Shown here in pieces: positions 30,398 through 39,192 of a stretch of 64,000 bases of DNA. This DNA comes from Paraburkholderia rhynchosiae. Lineage in GTDB: Bacteria > Pseudomonadota > Gammaproteobacteria > Burkholderiales > Burkholderiaceae. The notes beneath the pieces were generated by a model. It searched no databases, was not told where the DNA came from, and saw only the letters and a program-made list of their open reading frames with translations. The translations under genes and the position numbers were made by a program. The stretch spans positions 372,001-436,000 of the forward strand of contig NZ_PNXY01000002.1 in the NCBI RefSeq assembly GCF_002879865.1, given 5' to 3'. The first letter of the stretch is position 1, and each line of letters begins with the position of its first letter.

Positions 30398-30421
30398 CGT
30401 TGCCCTATGACACGGGCAACG
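30398..30421 (+). promoter_or_regulatory. Inverted repeat upstream of the cupin gene
   Basis: Perfect 8-bp arms CGTTGCCC (30398-30405) and GGGCAACG (30414-30421) around 8 bases, ending 27 bp before the cupin ATG. It could be an operator or a 5' leader hairpin; it lacks a T-run of the kind a terminator needs directly after it (the nearest is CTTTTTATT 8 bases later). Confidence 0.5.
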
Positions 30422-30448
30422 TAACAGCGCTTTTTATTAGGAGAAGCT

Positions 30449-30817
30449 ATGGAACAGTTGACTTTCGAACGGGTTTGTAAGATCGACCCGACTCAGCTGC
30501 AGGAGAATATGAGCTATCCCGCTGACGAAATGCTAATCACTGGTAGGCCGAAGAGAATCAGCCGTCCTTTGGTGGACTTTGAACCATCACGTCCGGGTGT
30601 CGGTTTCTGGGAGGCAGAGGTTGGCGCCTGGAAGTTCGTCTATCCATCAAACCGCAACGAGATCTTCCACGTCCTGGAGGGTACCTTCTCGCTCGAGAGC
30701 GAAACCACACCACAGACTGAATTCTCCAAGGGCGACACGGGCGTTATCCCCGCCGGCTTCTCAGGAACTTTGAGAGTCACCGAGGCAGTTCGAAAGATAT
30801 ACGTTCTTCTCACCTGA
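30449..30817 (+). CDS. Cupin-domain protein (DUF861 type)
   Basis: 122 residues forming one small cupin barrel. The pattern FWEAEVGAWKFVYPSNRNEI, then FHVLEGTFSLESE and FSKGDTGVIPAGFSGTLRV, matches the cupin_3/DUF861 group, related to ureidoglycine aminohydrolase. The ATG follows AGGAGAAGCT, a strong ribosome binding site. These small cupins often accompany amino acid or dicarboxylate catabolic operons with unclear roles. The semialdehyde dehydrogenase gene follows after 86 bp. Confidence 0.88.
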   Translation: MEQLTFERVCKIDPTQLQENMSYPADEMLITGRPKRISRPLVDFEPSRPGVGFWEAEVGAWKFVYPSNRNEIFHVLEGTFSLESETTPQTEFSKGDTGVIPAGFSGTLRVTEAVRKIYVLLT

Positions 30818-30903
30818 GAAGCGTCACCAACGACGTCGCAAGTTGACTCGCGAAGCGTCTTCGCAAAGTCGCGTTGAGCTGCATTATGACGGAAGGTAGT
30901 TAA

Positions 30904-32337
30904 ATGACCTATTCAGATACCAAGCTTTTCATTAACGGAACTTGGTGTGACGCACTTGATGGAGCGACCATCAATGTGATCAGCCCTTCGACCGGCGAAA
31001 GGATTGGCGTGGTCGCCTGCGCGGCAAAGGAGGACCTTGAACGCGCTGCATCCGCTTCAGAAGCGGGCTTCGCTGAATGGCGCAACTTCGCAGCGGTTGA
31101 AAGAGCGAGGATAATGAGAGGCGCGGCAATGCTTCTGCGGGAGCGCGTCGAGACCATCGCTTCCCTCCTAACGCAAGAGCAGGGAAAGCCGCTTGCTGAA
31201 GCGCGGGCGGAAGTCTTCTCGGCGTCGGAGATCATCGAATGGTTCGCTGATGAAGGCTTGCGCGTCTATGGACGCGTCGTTCCGTCGCGAAGTCAGAATG
31301 TTCAACAACTCGTGTTGAAGGAACCGGTCGGACCGGTCGTAGCCTTTACGCCCTGGAATTTTCCGGTTAATCAGATCGCTCGAAAGCTGTCGGCCGCGCT
31401 GACCACGGGCTGCTCTTTCATTGTGAAAGCGCCGGAAGAGACGCCCGCCTCGCCGGCGGCGCTTATTCGGGCATTTTCGGACGCAGGCGTTCCTCGGGGC
31501 GTTTTAGGTCTCGTCTTCGGGAATCCTGCGGAAGTTTCTGAGTTTCTTGTTTCCTATCCAGCAGTTCGGAAGGTCACGTTCACAGGATCAACGGCTATCG
31601 GCAAGCAGCTGGCCAGTCTGGCCGGCCGACATATGAAACGGACGACGATGGAACTGGGCGGTCATGCGCCAGTCATCATCGCTGCAGACGCTGATGTCGA
31701 GGAGGCTGCGAAAGTTTTAGGTGCCGCAAAATTCAGAAACGCGGGACAGGTCTGCGTTTCGCCCACGCGATTCCTCGTGCATAACAGCTTGCGCGGGTCG
31801 TTCGAGGCTGCGATGGTCGCGTATGCCGAACAGTTGCAAATAGGTGACGGTCTGGAAAAAAGCACGTCGCTAGGGCCGTTGGCAAATAAGCGTCGCTTGG
31901 CGGCCATGAAAGAGGTCGTGAGCAACGCACGTGAGTCTGGAGCCAGGTTGTTGACGGGTGGAAACGAGATCGGTGATCGAGGCAATTTTTTCGCGCCTAC
32001 GGTGCTTTCCGACGTGCCATTAACCGCCGCGATCTTCAATGAGGAGCCATTTGGTCCTGTCGCTGCGATACGAGGATTCGATGCCCTCGACGAAGCGATA
32101 TCAGAAGCGAACAGGCTTCCGTATGGACTTGCGGGATACGCATTCACGAATTGCGTGAAGAGCGTACATCAGCTTTCGCAACGCCTGAATGTTGGAATGC
32201 TATGGATTAATCAGGGCGCTACGCCGTGGCCTGAAATGCCGTTCGGCGGCGTCGGGGATTCCGGTTACGGTTCGGAAGGCGGTCCTGAGGCGTTGGAACC
32301 TTATTTGGTTACCAAAGCCGTCACGATCAAAAGCTGA
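30904..32337 (+). CDS. NAD(P)-dependent semialdehyde dehydrogenase (succinate/glutarate semialdehyde type)
   Basis: 477 residues of the aldehyde dehydrogenase superfamily. The coenzyme region contains [14 protein letters not shown] and [12 protein letters not shown], the general base Glu is in [10 protein letters not shown], and the nucleophile Cys is in [13 protein letters not shown]. Overall pattern and length fit the GabD/DavD branch. Given the two downstream genes, an aldehyde such as aminoadipate or glutarate semialdehyde is possible. The ATG follows GGAAGGTAG. The DUF1338 gene is 106 bp downstream. Confidence 0.94.
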   Translation: MTYSDTKLFINGTWCDALDGATINVISPSTGERIGVVACAAKEDLERAASASEAGFAEWRNFAAVERARIMRGAAMLLRERVETIASLLTQEQGKPLAEARAEVFSASEIIEWFADEGLRVYGRVVPSRSQNVQQLVLKEPVGPVVAFTPWNFPVNQIARKLSAALTTGCSFIVKAPEETPASPAALIRAFSDAGVPRGVLGLVFGNPAEVSEFLVSYPAVRKVTFTGSTAIGKQLASLAGRHMKRTTMELGGHAPVIIAADADVEEAAKVLGAAKFRNAGQVCVSPTRFLVHNSLRGSFEAAMVAYAEQLQIGDGLEKSTSLGPLANKRRLAAMKEVVSNARESGARLLTGGNEIGDRGNFFAPTVLSDVPLTAAIFNEEPFGPVAAIRGFDALDEAISEANRLPYGLAGYAFTNCVKSVHQLSQRLNVGMLWINQGATPWPEMPFGGVGDSGYGSEGGPEALEPYLVTKAVTIKS

Positions 32338-32443
32338 TCACCGACGTAGAGGCCGGATCCCTTCGCAGAAAGTAAGGCCATGGGCCAAGTCAAACCATCA
32401 AACACGTACTCCGCGGCGGCGGCGGGTTCAAGAGAATAGATCA

Positions 32444-33472
32444 ATGCACAACGCAAACGTATCCAGACTGCTCGATGTCCTACTTGGCGAAGAAAAGACT
32501 CGCGTCCTTTTTTCCACGCTCAATTTCCCCTCCATTCTCAACGACTGGGAAGAAGGCACTGTAACCCGCGCCGAGTTGGCGCAAGCGATGAATATGGCGC
32601 TCTTCGATGATCTTCTACAGCGGTCGGAAAACGGCCGCACCTACACGAAGGAAGCGATTGCGAAGGGCGGGTCAGTGTTCTTCGATCACGGAGCGCTGCG
32701 CACGGTGCGCTGGCCCCACAACGGCGCGCTGCCGCCCGGCGAGGCCGCGTTCACTCGGATTCTTCGTCCGCTCGGCTTCAGGCTCAACGGCCGCTATCCA
32801 CTCGTCAAGCTCGGCATGACCGGCCGTGCGTATGCGCACGAGGACGCACCCGATGAGATCGCCCAGTTCTTCGTCAGTGAGCTACACCCGGAGCGTTTTT
32901 CGAAGGAGTTCCAGCAGGCTGTGACGAACGTCGTCGCTTCATCCAAAGATCCGTTGACGGCGCTCGCGATCTCACAGCTTTCGGACCTGGAGCGCGACGG
33001 ATCGTTGCCCGGCGACGCGGCGGAACAGTTGCTGCCCGTCATCGTCGGCGCATTCTCGCGCCAGCACGCCATTCCACGAGAGACGGATTACGACACGTTG
33101 CTGCTTGAATCGGCGGAGATGGCATGGATCGCGACTGAGGGGAATGCCTTCAATCATGCAACAGATCGTGTCGAGGACGTATTCAGCCTTTCGGAGGATG
33201 AGAAGTCGAAGGGTCGTCCGATGAAGCCCGATGTCGAACGTTCGCGTTCTGGGCGCGTGTTCCAGACGGCTTATAGGGCGGATACAGTGCGGCGCGCTTT
33301 CCGTTCGTCCGATGGCGACGAGATTACCCGAGAGGTGCCGGGCTCGTTCTATGAGTTCATCACGCGCAAGCGTGAATTCGATCAGGCAAAGCGCGGTTGG
33401 CAGGTAGACCTGCGCTTCGATGCGGGCAACGCCACCGGTATCTTCAAGATGACAGCCAAGGCAGCGAAGTAA
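32444..33472 (+). CDS. DUF1338 protein, 2-oxoadipate dioxygenase/decarboxylase (HglS)-like
   Basis: 342 residues from the ATG at 32444; a longer frame runs back into the dehydrogenase gene. DUF1338 members such as HglS of Pseudomonas putida are Fe(II) enzymes turning 2-oxoadipate into D-2-hydroxyglutarate in lysine breakdown. The metal/substrate motif is seen as FFDHGALRTVRW (His near 82 and Arg near 86, four apart as in HglS), with a second His in FVSELHPERF near 148 and a conserved GNAFNHATDRV stretch. It is shorter than HglS itself (about 460 residues). The next gene, one base away, encodes a D-2-hydroxyglutarate dehydrogenase-like enzyme, which strongly supports the role. Confidence 0.82.
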   Translation: MHNANVSRLLDVLLGEEKTRVLFSTLNFPSILNDWEEGTVTRAELAQAMNMALFDDLLQRSENGRTYTKEAIAKGGSVFFDHGALRTVRWPHNGALPPGEAAFTRILRPLGFRLNGRYPLVKLGMTGRAYAHEDAPDEIAQFFVSELHPERFSKEFQQAVTNVVASSKDPLTALAISQLSDLERDGSLPGDAAEQLLPVIVGAFSRQHAIPRETDYDTLLLESAEMAWIATEGNAFNHATDRVEDVFSLSEDEKSKGRPMKPDVERSRSGRVFQTAYRADTVRRAFRSSDGDEITREVPGSFYEFITRKREFDQAKRGWQVDLRFDAGNATGIFKMTAKAAK

Positions 33473-33473
33473 C

Positions 33474-36400
33474 GTGAAATCAGCCAGACCGTTCCAGGCG
33501 AGCTTGCCCCTTCTGCAAGCCTTAGAAGCTGAAATGCGTGCGAGGGTGCGCGGCGAAGTGCGTTTCGACGCGGGCTCCAAAGCGCTGTATGCGTCCGATG
33601 CATCAAACTATCGGCAGATACCGCTCGGCGTCGTCGTGCCCGCCGATATCGAAGATCTTGTCGCAACGCTCGACGTATGCCGTCGCAAGGACGTTCCATT
33701 TTTGACCCGCGGAGGGGGTACCTCGCAGAACGGGCAGTGCGTGAATGTGGCCGTGGTGGCCGACGCGAGCAAGTATGTGAATCGCGTGGTATCGGTAGAT
33801 GCGAAGACGCGCACGGCCATCGTTGAGCCGGGCGCGATCTGCGACACGCTGCGCGACGCCGCCGAAGCGCACGGCCTCACGTTCGCCCCCGACCCGGCCA
33901 CGCACAGCCGATGCACGCTCGGCGGCATGATCGCCAACAACTCGTGCGGGGCGCATTCGGTGATGGCTGGGAAGACCGTGGAAAACGTTGAGGCGCTCGA
34001 GATCGCCACTTACGATGGCGCGCGCTTCTGGGTAGGCCCGACGAGCGACGCGGAACTCGATGCCATCATTTGCGAAGGTGGAAGGCGCGGTGAGATTTAT
34101 CGCAAGCTGCGCGATTTGCGCGACCGCTACGCGGGTCACATCCGCGACGAGTTTCCACAAATCAAACGACGCGTCTCTGGTTTTAATCTCGACCAGTTGC
34201 TCCCGGAGAACGGCTTCAACGTGGCGCGCGCGCTCGTCGGCACGGAAGGCACGTGCGCGGTGACGCTTCGGGCCAAGGTTCGACTGGTGCATAGCCCGGC
34301 ATGTCGCGTGCTGTTGGTGCTCGGCTTCAAGGACATTTACACAGCGGCGGATGCGGTACCGCATTTCAATCGCTTTTCACCCCTCGCCATCGAAGGGCTC
34401 GATCGCGGCATCATTCGTGGTCTGGAGGTGCGCGGACTGAAATCGGAAGAGATCGCGCTGCTGCCTGAAGGCGACGCTTGGGTCGTGCTCGAATTCGGCG
34501 CCGACACGGTTCACGACGCGCTTTCGCAAGCGCAGGAAGCGGATGGGTACTTCAAGGCGGGCCTGGGTGGTGAGAATGTCACGAGTTTCGTCGTCGAGCA
34601 GAAGGTGAAGCAGCAGAAGATCTGGTCGATTCGTGAGACGGGTGCATCCGCTGTTTCGCTGTCGATCGATCCGGCTACGCCAGACCCGATCGTCGGCTGG
34701 GAAGATGCTGCGGTCGACCCAATGCGTCTCGGCGATTATCTGCGTCAGTTCCAGACGCTGGTCGACCGCTACGGCTACGAGACGTGCCTTTACGGACACT
34801 TCGGCGACGGTTGCGTGCATGCGCGAATCACGTTCGATATTCGAACGCCGGAAGGCGTGCTCAGGTGGCGCGAATTCTTGCGCGATTCGGCGCAACTTGT
34901 TGTCGACTACGGCGGGTCACTGTCCGGCGAACATGGCGATGGACAAGCGAAGGCCGAGTTCCTTCCGATTATGTACGGGCCCGAAGTCATGCGGGCAATG
35001 GAGGAGTTCAAGGCCATCTGGGATCCTGCGAACCGGCTGAATCCAGGTAAGGTCGTGAACGCGTACCGCGCGGATGAGAATCTGCGCATGGGACCGTCGT
35101 ACAAGCCCGTGAAGCTCACGACGAAACTGACGTTTGCCAGCCGCGAAGGCGATGGCTTGCAGCGCGCGGTGGAGCGTTGCATCGGCATGGGGAAGTGCCG
35201 TTCTCTTGATGGCGGCACCATGTGTCCGAGTTTTCGCGCGACGCGCGAAGAAAAGTATTCGACCCGTGGCCGCGCGCATCTGCTCTGGGAAATGCTGCAA
35301 GGAGAAGTTATCACCGACGGATGGAACAGCCGCGAGGTGAAGGAAGCGCTAGATGGCTGTCTCGCGTGCAAGGGCTGCAAGTCTGACTGTCCGACGCATA
35401 CCGACATGGCGTCGTACAAGGCCGAGTTCTTGTCTCACTACTACCAGCGTCATCGCCGGCCCAGGCAGGCGATGTTTATGGGCAGGATCGGGCAATGGGC
35501 GCCGCTGGCGAGTCGTTTTCCGTGGCTCACGAATCTTATGACGTCGTCGCGTTTCATCGCGCCTATCAGCAAGTGGGTCGCGGGCGTCGCGCCGCAGCGC
35601 GATCTGCCGCTTTTCGCGTCGAAACCGTTCAGACAACTTGCGGATGGTCATCGCGTACGCGACAGGCATCCGAATGCAAAGCAGACGGGCAAGGTCATTC
35701 TGTGGGTTGATACCTTCAACGATCATTTCTCGCCTCAAATTGCAAGCGCCGCATTCGATGTCCTGACACTGCTCGGATACGACGTGGTATTGCCTCACAA
35801 GCGTCTGTGTTGCGGGCGTCCGCTGTATGACTACGGGCTCATTGACCAGGCGAAGGCCTTGTTGCGACGCGCGGTCGACGAGCTATCGGAAGACATCCTG
35901 CTCGGCGTTCCGGTCGTCGGACTTGAGCCCGGTTGTCTGTCCGTGTTCAAGGACGAATTACTCAAGCAGTTGCCGCAGGATGACATTGCGCGAAAGCTCT
36001 CGGCGCAAACGCATCTCTTGTCGGACTTCCTCGCCGAAACGGAATTTCAGTGGCCGACGCTCGATGCCGATGTCATCGTGCACGGGCATTGTCATCAGAA
36101 ATCGCTGTTCGGCATGCATGGCGAAACCGCGCTGCTCGACAAACTCGGTGTGCGCTGGAAGCTGCTCGTTACAGGATGCTGCGGCATGGCTGGATCGTTC
36201 GGTTTCAACAAAGAGCACTATGAACTGTCGATGAGAGTGGCGGAAGACAAGCTACTGCCACTTTTGCGCGCAGCGCCGTCGGATGCATTGATCGTGACGA
36301 ACGGCTTCAGTTGCCGTGAGCAAATCGAACAAGGTGCGAAGCGACCGGTCTTGCATATCGCCGAGCTCGTGCTTCGTGCGCTTAGGAGTGCGCATGCCGG

Positions 36401-36491
36401 CCATCTTGGCTCTCGATCCAGCATCGCGGGCGACCTAACTTCAGCTGCAAATGGCGCATCTTTGCGCTCGATCCGGACAGATCAGGCCTGA
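33474..36491 (+). CDS. FAD- and Fe-S-binding oxidoreductase, D-2-hydroxyglutarate dehydrogenase-like (YdiJ type)
   Basis: 1005 residues, a GlcD-GlpC type fusion. Residues about 50-270 hold the FAD_binding_4 domain (EPGAICDTLRDAAEAHG, then CTLGGMIANNSCGAHS), followed by an FAD-linked oxidase C-terminal domain with GHFGDGCVHARI and SGEHGDGQAK. Two cysteine clusters for [4Fe-4S] centres follow (CIGMGKCRSLDGGTMCP and CLACKGCKSDCP), then two CCG domains (LCCGRPLYDYG, HGHCHQKS, GCCGMAGSFGF). The GTG start lies one base after the stop of the DUF1338 gene, so the two are coupled. Expected role: oxidation of D-2-hydroxyglutarate to 2-oxoglutarate with electrons to the respiratory chain. Confidence 0.92.
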   Translation: MKSARPFQASLPLLQALEAEMRARVRGEVRFDAGSKALYASDASNYRQIPLGVVVPADIEDLVATLDVCRRKDVPFLTRGGGTSQNGQCVNVAVVADASKYVNRVVSVDAKTRTAIVEPGAICDTLRDAAEAHGLTFAPDPATHSRCTLGGMIANNSCGAHSVMAGKTVENVEALEIATYDGARFWVGPTSDAELDAIICEGGRRGEIYRKLRDLRDRYAGHIRDEFPQIKRRVSGFNLDQLLPENGFNVARALVGTEGTCAVTLRAKVRLVHSPACRVLLVLGFKDIYTAADAVPHFNRFSPLAIEGLDRGIIRGLEVRGLKSEEIALLPEGDAWVVLEFGADTVHDALSQAQEADGYFKAGLGGENVTSFVVEQKVKQQKIWSIRETGASAVSLSIDPATPDPIVGWEDAAVDPMRLGDYLRQFQTLVDRYGYETCLYGHFGDGCVHARITFDIRTPEGVLRWREFLRDSAQLVVDYGGSLSGEHGDGQAKAEFLPIMYGPEVMRAMEEFKAIWDPANRLNPGKVVNAYRADENLRMGPSYKPVKLTTKLTFASREGDGLQRAVERCIGMGKCRSLDGGTMCPSFRATREEKYSTRGRAHLLWEMLQGEVITDGWNSREVKEALDGCLACKGCKSDCPTHTDMASYKAEFLSHYYQRHRRPRQAMFMGRIGQWAPLASRFPWLTNLMTSSRFIAPISKWVAGVAPQRDLPLFASKPFRQLADGHRVRDRHPNAKQTGKVILWVDTFNDHFSPQIASAAFDVLTLLGYDVVLPHKRLCCGRPLYDYGLIDQAKALLRRAVDELSEDILLGVPVVGLEPGCLSVFKDELLKQLPQDDIARKLSAQTHLLSDFLAETEFQWPTLDADVIVHGHCHQKSLFGMHGETALLDKLGVRWKLLVTGCCGMAGSFGFNKEHYELSMRVAEDKLLPLLRAAPSDALIVTNGFSCREQIEQGAKRPVLHIAELVLRALRSAHAGHLGSRSSIAGDLTSAANGASLRSIRTDQA

Positions 36492-36541
36492 GTAGCGTTC
36501 AACACTTCTTGGTCGGGTCCCTTCACGGAACGAGGAACGTT

Positions 36542-36805
36542 ATGGCGATTTCAGGATTGTCGTTGAGAAATATGGTGCAGGACTGGTTGGCGCCTGACCC
36601 GAAGAGAGGATTTCGGGTCAGCCATTACGGACGATCCGGACACGGGCGCTACGTTTGTGTCGTCGCAGACAATGGGGCGGGCTCAAGGGCAATGTTCTTT
36701 TTTCGCCACCGTGACGGGTCATGGTGCATCTTCCCGCCACAGCCAGAAAGACCCGCCATGCAGGTTGCGGGGAATTGTGTTGGACACGAAAGCGTAAATC
36801 AATAG
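36542..36805 (+). CDS. Small hypothetical protein
   Basis: 87 residues from the ATG at 36542 (AACGAGGAACG upstream). The sequence has a basic, aromatic-rich core (GFRVSHYGRSGHGRYVCVV, then MFFFRHRDGSWCIFPP). No domain is recognised. Length, ribosome binding site and lack of a competing frame suggest a real gene. It starts about 50 bp after the dehydrogenase, but whether it belongs to that operon is open. Confidence 0.55.
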   Translation: MAISGLSLRNMVQDWLAPDPKRGFRVSHYGRSGHGRYVCVVADNGAGSRAMFFFRHRDGSWCIFPPQPERPAMQVAGNCVGHESVNQ

Positions 36806-36870
36806 GCCGACGGAGCTGTTAGCCGGACTATGCTCCGATTCCCTTATCGTTGCCTCCTTGGAAGGATGCA

Positions 36871-36951
36871 ATGGTTAAACCAATACCCGATGATGTCCTG
36901 TGGTCACTAATTCAACTATCTTTGCCGCCGATCAAGCGGCAGCGCGCTTGA
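36871..36951 (+). pseudogene. IS5-family transposase N-terminal scrap
   Basis: Reads MVKPIPDDVLWSLIQLSLPP followed by IKRQRA and a TGA. The pattern DDELWxLIxPLLPPPKxRR opens IS5 (IS427-type) transposases, so this 27-codon frame is the broken start of such a gene, with a GGAAGG ribosome binding site still in place. The sequence after it (to 37102) shows nothing recognisable. Confidence 0.6.
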
Positions 36952-37102
36952 TAACCCGCATGTGCGCCTTTGTGCTGCGGCGCAGTGCTAAAGAACCTTC
37001 TGTCCGTGCACGTCCCGGAGTGATTCGACGAGCACGGAGCGGTAGAACAGCCTGCGTGCACGAGCTTGCCTTCCGTCACGCATCGCGACCTACGGTGCCG
37101 CG

Positions 37103-38398
37103 ATGAGCAATCGCCTTCGGCTCGTCCGCCGGTCAACGGAGGTCAGATCGCTTTCAATAGCGGAGGAGGAAAATGTGCAGGGCACATGCGAGGCAGCGAA
37201 CGAAAGTCCGGTGTCCGAGAGCACCGCACGCAGGAACTCACTGTGCATCGTGGCGTCAATCCGTAACCTCGCGCACATTGAAAGCGCTTACGGCACCGCA
37301 ACCGCGCTGAACGTCAGGCATGTTGTGCACGGGCGCGCTCGCGATTTCTGTACGCGCGAGTCGGGCATCATGACGCGCAGCGGAGAGCAGATTGTCGTTC
37401 TGATTGACCGTGCTGTTCCTGAAGACCTGGCGAACGCTCACGCAGTTTGCAGCGACCATAGCATCGTCGATGCGGTCGTCGCGGCGCTGGGCGACGCGCC
37501 GGTGTTCACGTCGATGGGCCCGATCCGCGCAGCCATCGGTGCATCGATCCCGACCTGCGACGGCACACCGTTCGACCCCGAAAAAGAAGCATCCGCGGAG
37601 ATGCGCATGGGCACCGGAAAGTGGCGGACCCGATACGCGCGGGACATGGAAATTGCCGGGGAACTGCTAGGCGCGATGGAACGCGACGAGTTGTGCTTCC
37701 GCTATGAGAAGGTCTGCAGCGCGACCGGTACGGAGAGCGTCAGCTATTGGGAGGCGTTGTTGTGCAGGACCGGAGATGGCGTACCGGTCAGTGTAGGCAA
37801 ATGGATTCCCGCTCTCGAACGGCTCGGACTGGTGAGCCGCCTCGACAGATGGGTCGTGACGACCGTGATCGATACGCTGCGTGCGCATCCGGGCATGTCG
37901 CTGGGCTGTAACGTGTCAATTCAGAGTGCAGCGCTCGGCGGCTGGCGGTCGACGGTCATCGAAACCCTTGCCGGGGAGCCTCAGGTCGCGGCACGGCTCG
38001 TCATCGAGTTGACGGAAAGCGCGCCGCTGACCGACATCGACGCAGTCGCGGACTTCGTCCGGGCGCTGCAACAGCTCGGATGTCGCGTCGCTCTCGATGA
38101 CATCGGTGCAGGCTACAGTTCCGTGCGGAGTCTTATGGAACTGGGTGTGGACATTGCAAAAGTCGATGGTGGATATCTGCATCGGGCCCGCTCGAACGGA
38201 TGCGCACGAGTACATCTGGGTGCGCTGATCCGTCTGGCGCGAAGATGCGCTTCGCATGTGGTGGTCGAACGTGTCGAGGACGAGGAAGACCTGCACCTAT
38301 CCCAGGCCTGTGGCGCGCATTGGGTTCAGGGATATCTCTTCGAGCCCATCTTCGCCGCCGGTTTGACACAATCCGCGTCTGAGCCCGAACGGGACTGA
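37103..38398 (+). CDS. EAL-domain protein (cyclic-di-GMP phosphodiesterase) with a degenerate GGDEF-like N-terminus
   Basis: 431 residues. From about residue 190 a full EAL domain is present: the EAL motif itself as SYWEALLCR, then LGCNVSIQSA, LVIELTES, VALDDIGAGYSS (Asp pair), IAKVDGGYL (Lys), VVVERVEDEEDL (Glu) and HWVQGYLFEP (Gln). All usual metal and catalytic positions seem kept, so hydrolysis of c-di-GMP is plausible. The N-terminal part (IRNLAHIESAYGTATALNVR) resembles the start of a GGDEF domain, but the GGDEF signature is replaced by TRSGEQIVV, so no cyclase activity is expected. No membrane segment is seen. It may tune motility, biofilm or conjugation of the host. Confidence 0.88.
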   Translation: MSNRLRLVRRSTEVRSLSIAEEENVQGTCEAANESPVSESTARRNSLCIVASIRNLAHIESAYGTATALNVRHVVHGRARDFCTRESGIMTRSGEQIVVLIDRAVPEDLANAHAVCSDHSIVDAVVAALGDAPVFTSMGPIRAAIGASIPTCDGTPFDPEKEASAEMRMGTGKWRTRYARDMEIAGELLGAMERDELCFRYEKVCSATGTESVSYWEALLCRTGDGVPVSVGKWIPALERLGLVSRLDRWVVTTVIDTLRAHPGMSLGCNVSIQSAALGGWRSTVIETLAGEPQVAARLVIELTESAPLTDIDAVADFVRALQQLGCRVALDDIGAGYSSVRSLMELGVDIAKVDGGYLHRARSNGCARVHLGALIRLARRCASHVVVERVEDEEDLHLSQACGAHWVQGYLFEPIFAAGLTQSASEPERD

Positions 38399-38437
38399 TG
38401 CGCGAGATGGAAGGTCCTGCGTGAGAAAGGAGAAGTC

Positions 38438-38667
38438 ATGAGCGACGTCTATCAGTACAAACCTGGAAGTGGCGTGCCGGTCGTCACACAGCCCATCCCT
38501 GGCACGCGGAGCTGCAGGCCCGCCTGCAATTTTCTTCTTCCGCGACAAAGACCGCGCCTGATGCGTCTTCCCGCCTGAGTCCGAACGTCCGTGATGGAGT
38601 GTTTCCCGCAGGTGCAGCGCGACAGAGGATCGACGCGGCCATCAAAGCCGGGCAAGTCCGGGATTGA
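38438..38667 (+). pseudogene. Small unknown gene, apparently frameshifted
   Basis: A strong ribosome binding site (AAAGGAGAAG) precedes ATG at 38438 and a 46-codon frame (MSDVYQYKPGSGVPVVTQPI). After about residue 20 another frame continues as WHAELQARLQFSSSATKTAP and ends RIDAAIKAGQVRD at a TGA at 38665-38667, just before the next gene. Adding one base near 38498 would join them into a protein of about 76 residues. Its function is unknown. The call rests on codon usage and spacing, not on a known family. Confidence 0.45.
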
Positions 38668-38680
38668 GTGGAGTACAGAA

Positions 38681-38890
38681 ATGTTTGAGAAATCGAAGCC
38701 GCTAACGCCCGAGTACGCCCGCGAGCTGGAAGTATGGACGTGCGCCTGGTACGACGAAGCCGTTGCGGCGAATTTCGTGCGCCCGCCGTATCACCCTGAC
38801 GCGACGATCATCAAACGTCTCCAGGGCTACTTCCACGCCGGCCTGGCGCCGGCTGAAGCCGCAGTGGCATGCTTCGGAAGGAATCACTGA
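38681..38890 (+). CDS. Small hypothetical protein
   Basis: 69 residues starting MFEKSKPLTPEYARELEVW; the ATG follows GAGTGGAGTACAGAA, and it begins 13 bases after the preceding small gene. Mildly acidic, probably helical, with no recognised domain. The pair of small genes behind the EAL gene looks like one unit. Confidence 0.55.
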   Translation: MFEKSKPLTPEYARELEVWTCAWYDEAVAANFVRPPYHPDATIIKRLQGYFHAGLAPAEAAVACFGRNH

Positions 38891-39192
38891 ACGGTGTCGT
38901 CATCGCGTCCCCGCTGGGCAAGGATGGTCCTGCGGAAGGCACACAACGATCCACGGAGGCAATGAATGCCCAGCCCGTTACACGCGTGTATTAACCACTG
39001 GGAATCGGGCAACAACTTTGAGCGAAGGTGCGCGTCTGTTGGTGTACGAAGGCAGCGCCTTGGCACCTGAACGACGGAAACCATCGACGCGAAGCCCTCG
39101 GGCGGCTGTGGGGCGGCGCCGCCGCATTCCAGACAGAATGTTTTTTTGTTGATACCTATGCGTGGTTCGGGAGGAGGGCACGACGTTTGAAC
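38891..39192. other. Leader region of the ArgP-like regulator
   Basis: No gene seen. A 12-bp palindrome TACACGCGTGTA occurs near 38984-38995. The regulator frame is open upstream, but only from the ATG at 39193 does it resemble the family. Confidence 0.45.
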
